Shown here: positions 37,184 to 45,182 of the stretch, one piece after another
Layout of the letters: every line of letters begins with the position of its first letter
Position numbering within the stretch: position 1 is the first letter of the stretch
NCBI RefSeq assembly: GCF_014323405.1
Contig: NZ_JACRWE010000009.1
Span: 1 to 64,000, forward strand
Reading direction: 5' to 3'
DNA from: Romboutsia faecis
Lineage (GTDB): Bacteria; Bacillota; Clostridia; Peptostreptococcales; Peptostreptococcaceae
Length of the DNA: 64,000 nucleotides
Notes under the pieces: generated by a model
What the model saw: the letters and a program-made list of their open reading frames with translations, nothing else
Database searches by the model: none
Told to the model about the DNA's origin: nothing
Program-made: the position numbers and the translations under genes

Positions 37184-40100
37184 ATTTTATTCTACAATAC
37201 AAACAAAAATAAAATGAAGATACTTCCAATTTTAATGTCAATAATAATATTTTTATCATCTTCAATAAATATACACGCAGAAAATGTAGATACAAATAAT
37301 TTAGATAATCAAAAAAATAGTGATTTAAAACCTAAGATAGATGTTAACTACTTAGGAACAACTCCTAGTGAAATAGTAGAAGGTCAAGAGTTTGAAGTTA
37401 GTTATGAGATTATACCTCATCCATTTCAAAATAATCAGTCTAAGCCTAAAGAAATAGTGTTAGTACTGGATGCCTCAGGAAGTATGAGTGAAACCACTAC
37501 ATGTTCTCATGGACAGTCTAAAAATCATTACATATACATAAACAATGGTGTTGAGGAGGTATGTAGTGATGTTAAGACTGATTATTGCATTACACATAAA
37601 AAAACAGGAAGTCATTGGGATGGACTTAAAAGATGTACTGAAAAACGAGTAACTTATTGTACAGAGCATGAAACTTCAGATAATCATGAATATTGTCAAG
37701 AAGAGAGAACTAGAATAGGACAACTTAAATTGGCAGCGAAATCATTTATAGAAAAAATGAGAGAAGTAAATGATTTGAGTCTAGGAATAGTAGTATATTC
37801 CAGTGAAGCTACGATAAATCCAATATCAGTAAATGGAACCAAAACAGTAACAACAACTAGTGGAAGTAGGCATAGTGTTCCAAATTATATATCGTTGCCT
37901 AATACAAATTTTTTAGATATAAATGATGATAGATTATTTAATATGATAGATAATCTAAAAGCTTCAGGAGGTACTAATACAGGGGAAGGATTAAGGAAGG
38001 CAGAGTATTTATTAAAACAAGGAGATAGCAATGCAAATAAGACTATAATTTTAATGTCAGACGGATTGCCTACTTTTTATTCTACGCATAAAAAAAGTAA
38101 CAATAAATATGAAGAGTATACAAATATAGATAATAGTACACCACTTATATCTGGACCAGGAAATGGAACATCTACAGATAGTACAAATTATGCTAAAACT
38201 ATAGGTTATAAGATAAGAGCTAATAATCCAAATATATTCTCAATAGGATATGGTTTAGGAAGTAGCACATCTGAAGGAAATAGAACTTTACAAGATATAC
38301 ATAAATCTATGGGTGGAGTAGTGAATTTAAATAATCCAGAGGATCCTCAAAATACTTTTTTTGCAACTAATGATGGCGCGATAAACTCTATTTTTAAAAA
38401 AATAGCAGATGTACTAATACAATCCTATACTATAAATGATGCTAGTTTAAATCTGAATTTATCAGATAGTATAACTGTAGTAGATGGTTTAGATAGTATA
38501 ACTAGTAATGGACAAACAAAAAAATTAGATCCAATAATATATAATTTAGGGGAAAATAATTGGTATACGGCGGAGAGACAAATTATAACTTTTAAAGTTA
38601 AGGCAACTAATACTGGAAATATGCAACTTTACAAAAATGATGGGACATTCACATATAAAGATATTAATGGTATAGATATAGAGGTTCCCATAAAGAATCA
38701 AAGTATTAATATAAATCCATATATACCATCTGAGGCAGAAAAGTTGAAATTTGAATTTAAGACAATGCCTACAGATTATCTTATAGGAGATACTGTAAAT
38801 GGAAAAGCTACATATATTCATTCTGGAACAAAAACAGTAACATTTAAAAATGCAAAATTTAATGATATTATATTACCTTCGAATATTGTATTAGAAGATT
38901 CAACAATTAATGAACTAAATTTTGGACAAGTATCATCTACAACAACTAAAGATATTAGTTTTAAGGTTAATGATTTAGAAGAAATAAATATAAATGATCC
39001 TGTTCAGTATTCATTACAAGGAAACTATTCTTATACAATTACCAATAAATATGGTAATAATACGCAAGAATCAGGAACATCTTCAACAATGATAAATGTA
39101 AAAAGAGGGCAAGTTAGAGTAAAGGTATTAGACCAAGCTGGTAATGATATATCTAGCTTATCTAAAGTGTTAATAAGTGGTAAATCATTACAAGAAAATG
39201 AAGGTGAATTAAAGGATGGCTATATATTATACAATACTATTTCTAGTGGAAACTATAAATTGACTATAAAAGAATTGCCAGAAGGATGTGAACCTAAGGA
39301 AGGTCAAAATACCGGGAATGTAATTGTTAGTTATGAAAATAATATAGCCGAATATATTTTTCATGTTAATGGAATATATGAAGAACTGATCACTTCAGAT
39401 ATAGATGTTGAGTTAATAGAAGCAACACCTAATCCAACGTATTTAGGTAGTGAAGTAAATGTCACATATGAGATTAAACCAAAAGACTTTATTATAGAAG
39501 ATAACTCAAATGATATAGGTATGATAGATGAAGCTATATTTGTAGTAGATCTATCATCGGGTATGAATAGAAGTAATATAATGAGCCAATTAATAAATAA
39601 TATTCATAATGTGATATTACAAAGCTCTAAAATAAAAGATAGTGATATTAAATTTGGTTTGGTTGGTTACAATAGTGAGGCTAATTTTCCTGATGATCAA
39701 TATTATAAATTATTTAATAAAAATGAAAGAAATCAATTCAATGATAATGTTGTGAAGCAAATGAGTGCCAGTAATAATATTTCAGATAGAAATATTACTA
39801 GTGGAATAAAAAAAGCAGATGAACTATTGCAAAAAAACAATGATCAAGGTGTTAATCAAGCGATTATATTACTAACAGGGGGTTCTATAAACAATATAGA
39901 TGCTAACTATATTAAGGAAATAAAAAACAGAGGTTATAAAGTAATAAGCGTAGACTTGAGTGATAAAAGCAACGCAAATATAAATGGAACACCTGTAAAT
40001 TATATGGGAGATGAAAGTTTAAAAAATTTACACTTATTACTAGGTGGAAATCAATCTGATTTTATAGTAAGCAGACCAGACGGAGGTAACTTTAACTATA

Positions 40101-40915
40101 TAGATAAAGATTTAGAAAAAGTAGTTGAAGCATTAGTTGGGTCTAATAATAAAGGTTATATAAAAGATAATGTTAATTTAAAATTTAGTCTTGGAGATAA
40201 ATTTGAATTTATAGATTCGAATAATTATGAAAATATTAAATCTACAAGTGTTAATGGACATGATGTAATTCTAAATTTAAAAGATATATCTTATAAATTT
40301 AAAGATGGTAAATACCAATCAGAGAAATTTAGAATTACTTTTAAAGTAAAACCTAAATTAGAAGGAGAAAACATGTCTTTTGAAAATGCTACTATATCAT
40401 TTAATGATATAGATAATAGATTAATAACAAAAGATATAGCAAAACCATATATAACTGTAAATGGAAGTATAACGACAGATATAACTCATGGAATATACGA
40501 AGGTATAATTAATGGAAATCCAATGATAACTGAAGAAGCTAAAACTGTGTCATATGGATCTAGCGTACCTTTTGCTGCGACTTTTGATATATACAATAAA
40601 GAAACAGAAGTAACTTTACAAATTGATTCTAGATTAAGATTTATATCGGATATAAAAGTATATAAAATAAGAAATGGAAGTACAATTCAATTACTTAGTA
40701 ATGAAAAAGTACATGGAGACAGTAAGAATTACACTGTTAATATAGACAACAGATACTCAATAAATAACACAGATAAGATTTTAGTTATTTATAACGTTAT
40801 ATTACCAAAGAATATTAGTGCTACTGAAAAACAATATACAAACAATATATTTGTATACGATAGTAATAAAGAGGCGGTAGTAAAAGCTAAATTTAAAATA
40901 TTTGATTTGTTTTAA
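37184..40915 (+). CDS. secreted double VWA-domain protein, probable pilus-associated adhesin
   Basis: The first ATG (37214) gives 1233 residues but has no ribosome site; AAGGGGG at 37170-37176 points to an in-frame ATT at 37184. Numbering below is from 37214. A signal peptide (1-22) is followed by an Ig-like strand region, VWA-1 (about 78-410) with intact MIDAS (Asp86, Ser88, Ser90; GGTNTGEG; SDG), strand regions, a CnaB-like domain (about 631-715), and VWA-2 (about 772-930) whose MIDAS is degenerate (DLSSG, TGG). VWA-1 carries a Cys/His-rich insert (Cys97-Cys161). No LPXTG or C-terminal anchor exists, so retention probably depends on the pilus. It sits between the minor pilins and pilA1, like PilY1-type tip proteins; that role is inference. 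Confidence 0.82.
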   Translation: MLFYNTNKNKMKILPILMSIIIFLSSSINIHAENVDTNNLDNQKNSDLKPKIDVNYLGTTPSEIVEGQEFEVSYEIIPHPFQNNQSKPKEIVLVLDASGSMSETTTCSHGQSKNHYIYINNGVEEVCSDVKTDYCITHKKTGSHWDGLKRCTEKRVTYCTEHETSDNHEYCQEERTRIGQLKLAAKSFIEKMREVNDLSLGIVVYSSEATINPISVNGTKTVTTTSGSRHSVPNYISLPNTNFLDINDDRLFNMIDNLKASGGTNTGEGLRKAEYLLKQGDSNANKTIILMSDGLPTFYSTHKKSNNKYEEYTNIDNSTPLISGPGNGTSTDSTNYAKTIGYKIRANNPNIFSIGYGLGSSTSEGNRTLQDIHKSMGGVVNLNNPEDPQNTFFATNDGAINSIFKKIADVLIQSYTINDASLNLNLSDSITVVDGLDSITSNGQTKKLDPIIYNLGENNWYTAERQIITFKVKATNTGNMQLYKNDGTFTYKDINGIDIEVPIKNQSININPYIPSEAEKLKFEFKTMPTDYLIGDTVNGKATYIHSGTKTVTFKNAKFNDIILPSNIVLEDSTINELNFGQVSSTTTKDISFKVNDLEEININDPVQYSLQGNYSYTITNKYGNNTQESGTSSTMINVKRGQVRVKVLDQAGNDISSLSKVLISGKSLQENEGELKDGYILYNTISSGNYKLTIKELPEGCEPKEGQNTGNVIVSYENNIAEYIFHVNGIYEELITSDIDVELIEATPNPTYLGSEVNVTYEIKPKDFIIEDNSNDIGMIDEAIFVVDLSSGMNRSNIMSQLINNIHNVILQSSKIKDSDIKFGLVGYNSEANFPDDQYYKLFNKNERNQFNDNVVKQMSASNNISDRNITSGIKKADELLQKNNDQGVNQAIILLTGGSINNIDANYIKEIKNRGYKVISVDLSDKSNANINGTPVNYMGDESLKNLHLLLGGNQSDFIVSRPDGGNFNYIDKDLEKVVEALVGSNNKGYIKDNVNLKFSLGDKFEFIDSNNYENIKSTSVNGHDVILNLKDISYKFKDGKYQSEKFRITFKVKPKLEGENMSFENATISFNDIDNRLITKDIAKPYITVNGSITTDITHGIYEGIINGNPMITEEAKTVSYGSSVPFAATFDIYNKETEVTLQIDSRLRFISDIKVYKIRNGSTIQLLSNEKVHGDSKNYTVNIDNRYSINNTDKILVIYNVILPKNISATEKQYTNNIFVYDSNKEAVVKAKFKIFDLF

Positions 40916-40919
40916 GAAA

Positions 40920-40960
40920 AAAGGCAGCCTTTACGATTAAATTTAAGGCTGCTTTATTAA
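40920..40960 (+). terminator. terminator of the pilB-to-adhesin operon
   Basis: AAAGGCAGCCTT (40920-40931) pairs with AAGGCTGCTTT (40944-40954). Confidence 0.8.
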
Positions 40961-41001
40961 TTTATAGGGTAATAAAATTTTCTATTATTAAGTAAAAAAT
41001 A

Positions 41002-41031
41002 TTGACCTAAAGTAGAATGTAGTGGTAATAT
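41002..41031 (+). promoter_or_regulatory. promoter of pilA1
   Basis: TTGACC (41002-41007), 18-nt spacer, TAATAT (41026-41031). Predicted start near 41038, just before the riboswitch. Confidence 0.6.
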
Positions 41032-41041
41032 ATGGTTATAA

Positions 41042-41156
41042 ATGAAATATAATGCAACGAAACATATTCTGTATATGGGTACCTGGGATATGTGGAGCGA
41101 GTGGTGCAACCGACTATTTGATATGAATACAAGCATAATTAATAGTCGATTTTTTT
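41042..41156 (+). promoter_or_regulatory. c-di-GMP class II riboswitch with terminator, upstream of pilA1
   Basis: Core elements are GGGTACCTGG (41077-41086) and GTGGTGCAACCGA (41101-41113); GTACC pairs with GGTGC. P1 can form between AAATA (41045-41049) and TATTT (41115-41119) plus two outer pairs. The terminator, CGACTATT (41111-41118) with AATAGTCG (41141-41148) and a T run to 41156, shares bases with P1, so ligand binding should switch pilA1 on. A c-di-GMP-II ON switch before pilA1 is established in C. difficile. Confidence 0.88.
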
Positions 41157-41230
41157 ATGGAATAAAAATTATATTTTATAAGGGGATATTCCATAGTAGT
41201 TAAAATTACAATAATATTTGGAGGGATAAC

Positions 41231-41713
41231 ATGTTAAACAAAAAGAAAAATAACAAAGGTTTCACATTAGTGGAATTATTAGTAGTAATAGCTATTATAG
41301 GTATATTAGCAGTAGTAGCAGTACCAGCATTATTTAGTAACATAGAAAAATCAAAAGTTGCTAAATTAGAAAGTAATATAAGTGCAATAAAAAGCGCTGC
41401 ACTAACATATTATACAGATAATAATACATATTTTGAAACACAAAGTAATGCATCTACTATTGAACAGTTACAAAGTGGAAGCCTAGGAGAGTACTTAGAG
41501 GATTTAAAATCTGCTTTTGGATCAGAAACATATGGAATAGCTGGAAAAGTAGATGCTAATAATGGTAATTCTATATTAACAATAAATTTAGGTAAATCAA
41601 AATTAAGTTCTAAAGCAATAAAAAAATTAGAAAGTGATATTGGGGCAACAACTCCTGATGGAAAAAATATAACTTATACAATAATAAAAGGTGGATTTAC
41701 TTCTGGAAGCTAA
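41231..41713 (+). CDS. pilA1: major type IV pilin
   Basis: The 160-residue prepilin has a basic leader (MLNKKKNNKG), cleavage before Phe11, FTLVE with Glu5, and the canonical hydrophobic helix VVIAIIGILAVVAVPALF. The head domain lacks cysteines. It has its own promoter, riboswitch and terminator, so it can be made in much larger amounts than the assembly proteins. In C. difficile pilA1 precedes pilB; here it lies downstream of the adhesin. SD GGAGGG before ATG. Confidence 0.95.
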   Translation: MLNKKKNNKGFTLVELLVVIAIIGILAVVAVPALFSNIEKSKVAKLESNISAIKSAALTYYTDNNTYFETQSNASTIEQLQSGSLGEYLEDLKSAFGSETYGIAGKVDANNGNSILTINLGKSKLSSKAIKKLESDIGATTPDGKNITYTIIKGGFTSGS

Positions 41714-41722
41714 ATATGAATT

Positions 41723-41760
41723 AAAAAAGAGGACTGTCATAGTACGGGTCTTCTTTTTTA
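41723..41760 (+). terminator. pilA1 terminator
   Basis: AAAAAAGAGGACT (41723-41735) pairs with GGGTCTTCTTTTTT (41746-41759) with two G-T pairs. Confidence 0.85.
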
Positions 41761-41928
41761 TTGCATTGATATTTTATAATTATCTATTTCTATAATATAT
41801 TTATTTCTTACTATGTTAATAATTATTAAGTATATAAATAATATTATTTTATAAAAATAAAAACTTCTAAATGATATATTATTCAGGAGAATGATACAAG
41901 ATTTAATAGATTAATCGAGGAGCAAAAT

Positions 41929-42990
41929 ATGAATATATTAGATTTATTAAAAATAGCCATAAAAAAGGGATCATCAGATGTCCATTTAACAGTAGGAAGA
42001 TGCCCAACAGCAAGAGTATCAGGCAAGTTTATACAACTATCAGAAGAAATACTAACACAAGAAGAAGTAAAAGCTATGGTCCAGCAAATAACAACAGAAA
42101 AAAACTTCAATAAAATAAAAGAAGAAGGGGAATGCGACTTCTCAATATCATTAGAAACTGGAGAAAGATTTAGAGTAAATGCCTACAAACAAAAAGGAAA
42201 TTACGCAATAGCACTAAGAGCTATAACTTCTAATATACCAGACTTTGACACACTAGGACTCCCACTAGTACTAAAAAACTTCACAAATAAACATAAAGGA
42301 TTAGTGCTGGTAACAGGGCCAACAGGAAGTGGTAAATCTACAACATTAGCAAGTATTATTGATATAATAAATACAAATAGACAATCACACATAATAACAA
42401 TAGAAGACCCAATAGAATACGTACATCAACACAAAAATAGTATAGTAAATCAAAGAGAAATAGGAAATGATACAAAGTCATTTAATACCGCATTAAAAGC
42501 AATACTTCGTCAAGATCCAGACGTAATACTAATAGGGGAAATGAGAGATCCAGAAACTATATCAATAGCGCTTACAGCTGCAGAGACAGGCCATTTGGTA
42601 TTCTCTACTTTACATACAATAGGATCTGCAAAAACTATAGATAGAATAATCGACAGCTTTCCACCAGAACAGCAACAACAAATAAAGATGCAATTATCAA
42701 CAGTTTTAGAAGGAGTGGTGTCTCAACAGCTGATACCAACAGCTGATGGAGGAGGAAGGATAGCAGCACTTGAAATTATGACAGTAACACCCGCAATAAG
42801 AAACCTTATAAGAGAAGGAAAAACTCATCAAATTCAAAGTTCTATACAAACTGGAGCTAAGTTTGGAATGCAAACTATGGACCAAGATTTAATAAAACTA
42901 TATAAAGAAGGTAAAATATCCAAAGAGATGGCAATTAGTAGATGTAATGATTATGATTTTACAAGTAAATCAATAGGTATCATGTATTAA
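41929..42990 (+). CDS. pilT: type IV pilus retraction ATPase PilT
   Basis: The 353-residue PilT has the N-terminal LLKIAIKKGSSDVHL segment, Walker A GPTGSGKST (about 130-138), RQDPDVILIGEMRDPET (Walker B region), the His box TAAETGHLVFSTLHT, and the PilT-specific AIRNLIREGK motif near residue 290. It disassembles pili, allowing twitching movement. Unlike PilB it has no MshEN motif. SD GAGGAG before ATG; 215 nt of AT-rich spacer separates it from pilA1. Confidence 0.95.
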   Translation: MNILDLLKIAIKKGSSDVHLTVGRCPTARVSGKFIQLSEEILTQEEVKAMVQQITTEKNFNKIKEEGECDFSISLETGERFRVNAYKQKGNYAIALRAITSNIPDFDTLGLPLVLKNFTNKHKGLVLVTGPTGSGKSTTLASIIDIINTNRQSHIITIEDPIEYVHQHKNSIVNQREIGNDTKSFNTALKAILRQDPDVILIGEMRDPETISIALTAAETGHLVFSTLHTIGSAKTIDRIIDSFPPEQQQQIKMQLSTVLEGVVSQQLIPTADGGGRIAALEIMTVTPAIRNLIREGKTHQIQSSIQTGAKFGMQTMDQDLIKLYKEGKISKEMAISRCNDYDFTSKSIGIMY

Positions 42991-43052
42991 TATGTTATAA
43001 TTAATTTGATTTTAATTGAGTTTAAATTAATTTAAAAAATGGGAGAAAACAT

Positions 43053-43832
43053 ATGGAATACATATTACAACTTTACATATTTATAGTGGGAACAATTTTC
43101 GGGAGTTTCTTTAATGTATGCATATACAGAATTCCAGAAAATAAATCAATAGCAAACCCACCATCAACATGTACCACGTGTAACACAAGATTAAAACCCA
43201 TAGACTTAATACCAATATTAAGTTACCTAATGTCAGGGAAAAAATGCAGATACTGTAAAAAAGAAATATCACCAAGATATGCAGCTGTAGAATTTCTAAC
43301 AGGAATACTATTTATATTAGTATATAACGTACACTCAATATCACTAGAAACAATCTACTACCTAATATTAGTATCGCTATTAGTAATAATAGCCTTCATA
43401 GATATAGATCACTACATAATACCTGATGGTATAATAATATTTGGACTAGCAACAGCTCTAATATTAAACATACTTGGCATAGGTATACCAATAAAAGAAA
43501 GTCTAATAGGAGCTGTAATTTGTGGAGTAGGAATGTTGATATTAATCCACCTAATAGAACTTATAGTAAAAAAAGAAGTAATGGGTGGAGGAGACATAAA
43601 ATTATTTGCGATGACTGGTCTTTTCCTAGGTATAAAAGGAGGACTCCTAACGATTATCTTAAGCGTATATATAGGAGCAATATACGGTGTAGGAACTATA
43701 CTATACAGCAAATTAAATAATAAAGAATATAATTCCATGATACCTTATGGACCATTTATTTCTGTAGGAGCAATAATAGCTTTACTATACGGAAATAACA
43801 TTTTAAATTGGTATTCGAATTTATTTATATAA
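43053..43832 (+). CDS. pilD: prepilin leader peptidase PilD
   Basis: This 259-residue bifunctional A24A peptidase and N-methyltransferase has FGSFFNVCIYRIP near the start, the zinc-type cysteine pairs C40/C43 and C65/C68, and the two catalytic aspartates Asp117 (FIDIDH) and Asp181 (GGGD). Several membrane helices follow. It removes the leader of the prepilins encoded upstream. GGGAG before ATG. Confidence 0.94.
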   Translation: MEYILQLYIFIVGTIFGSFFNVCIYRIPENKSIANPPSTCTTCNTRLKPIDLIPILSYLMSGKKCRYCKKEISPRYAAVEFLTGILFILVYNVHSISLETIYYLILVSLLVIIAFIDIDHYIIPDGIIIFGLATALILNILGIGIPIKESLIGAVICGVGMLILIHLIELIVKKEVMGGGDIKLFAMTGLFLGIKGGLLTIILSVYIGAIYGVGTILYSKLNNKEYNSMIPYGPFISVGAIIALLYGNNILNWYSNLFI

Positions 43833-43837
43833 AAATA

Positions 43838-43870
43838 AGGCGTCGTATATTACGACGTCTCGTTTTTTTT
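43838..43870 (+). terminator. terminator after pilD
   Basis: AGGCGTCGTA (43838-43847), 3-nt loop, TACGACGTCT (43851-43860), then CG and eight T. Confidence 0.9.
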
Positions 43871-43953
43871 AATAAAAAGTATAAAAAGTTATATATTAAT
43901 TAAAAATCAAGATATAGAGCCAAATCCTATTACTAATACATAAATTAAATATA

Positions 43954-44592
43954 ATGATTTATACAATAACAATATCTATAATTTTGACTTATTTTTCAAA
44001 TAAGTATTTAAGTTATGTAAGAGAAGAAACAAATAAAATTACATATAATATACCTATAATATATTTTTTAATAATAACTTTAAGTATATGTGTTTATCAA
44101 AAGTATGGTCTAACAGTAGAATCTATAAGATATATATTCTTAATTCCTTTTTTAGTAGGAATATCAATTATTGATTACCAAACTACTTACATATATGATA
44201 TAACAATAGTTAGTGGTATAATTATTCAAGGTGTAATTTTAATAAGCTCAATAAATATAGAAAATGATTATAAAAGTCATATAAGTGCTTTATTTATAGG
44301 ATTAATATTCTCATATATCCTAGCTAAATTAACAAAATCATTAGGAGAAGGAGATATTGGACTATTCGCTTTATGTTCTTTTACTTTAGGACATAATTAT
44401 AGCATATATATGATATTTTTATCATTTATGATAGCATTTATATACTGCATATACATAATTTTCACAAAAAATAAATCAGTGAAAGAGAGTATACCATTTG
44501 CACCATTTATATCATTATCAACTATATTGATAATGTTAACGGAAAATCAAATACTTACAAGTTATTTTGACATAATGTACAATGTGTTATAA
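43954..44592 (+). CDS. second, short A24 prepilin peptidase-like protein
   Basis: The 212-residue membrane protein keeps both catalytic aspartates of the A24 family, Asp74 in SIIDYQ and Asp134 in LGEGD, but lacks the N-terminal cysteine domain of PilD, so it is a minimal peptidase without the methyltransferase module. C. difficile also has two pilD genes at this place. No ribosome site is visible before the ATG, and a terminator separates it from pilD, so expression may be low or leaderless. It ends 13 nt before pth. Confidence 0.8.
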   Translation: MIYTITISIILTYFSNKYLSYVREETNKITYNIPIIYFLIITLSICVYQKYGLTVESIRYIFLIPFLVGISIIDYQTTYIYDITIVSGIIIQGVILISSINIENDYKSHISALFIGLIFSYILAKLTKSLGEGDIGLFALCSFTLGHNYSIYMIFLSFMIAFIYCIYIIFTKNKSVKESIPFAPFISLSTILIMLTENQILTSYFDIMYNVL

Positions 44593-44605
44593 AGGAGGAA
44601 AAAAT

Positions 44606-45166
44606 ATGTACGTAGTAGTAGGATTAGGTAATCCAGGGAAACAATATGAGAATACAAGGCATAATGTTGGATTTAATGTTATAGATATTCTAGCGAAGGA
44701 ATATGACATAAGCGTATCGAAAATAAAACATAAGGCTTTAATAGGAGAAGGAAGAGTTGGAAGTGAAAAGGTTCTATTAGTTAAGCCTCAAACATATATG
44801 AATTTAAGTGGAGAAACTTTAATAGATATATATAATTATTATAAAGTTGATATGGAGAACATAATAGTTATATATGATGATATAGACTTAGATGTTGGAA
44901 AAATTAGAATAAGAAAAAAAGGAAGCGGTGGTACTCATAATGGTATGAGATCTATTATAAAATGCTTAGGAGCTAATGATTTTCCAAGAGTAAGAGTCGG
45001 TGTTTCTAAGCCAAAACCAGGACAAGATTTAGCTGATTTTGTTCTTTCTAGATTCAGAAAAGAAGAAAATAATGATGTAGAACTAGGTTTAGAAAAAGCT
45101 GCAAAAGCAGTTGATGTAATGATAAAAGACAATGTTGATTTAGCTATGAATAAATACAACGGATAA
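44606..45166 (+). CDS. pth: peptidyl-tRNA hydrolase
   Basis: The 186-residue enzyme frees peptide from stalled peptidyl-tRNA. It has [15 protein letters not shown] with catalytic His19, [10 protein letters not shown] near residue 65, and the [20 protein letters not shown] segment. The ATG at 44606 follows AAAGGAGG; a longer in-frame reading from 44582 overlaps that site. It pairs with mfd as in Bacillus (spoVC-fin-mfd), but fin is missing. Confidence 0.96.
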   Translation: MYVVVGLGNPGKQYENTRHNVGFNVIDILAKEYDISVSKIKHKALIGEGRVGSEKVLLVKPQTYMNLSGETLIDIYNYYKVDMENIIVIYDDIDLDVGKIRIRKKGSGGTHNGMRSIIKCLGANDFPRVRVGVSKPKPGQDLADFVLSRFRKEENNDVELGLEKAAKAVDVMIKDNVDLAMNKYNG

Positions 45167-45182
45167 GGAAAGGGAGATTCAT

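Noticed and set aside
37475..37669. minus-strand ORF over the Cys-rich insert of the adhesin
   Set aside because: It is a mirror of a strongly supported coding region and lacks an initiation signal.
43520..43720. 66-residue plus-strand ORF inside pilD
   Set aside because: It is an out-of-frame reading within a gene with both catalytic aspartates of the A24 family.
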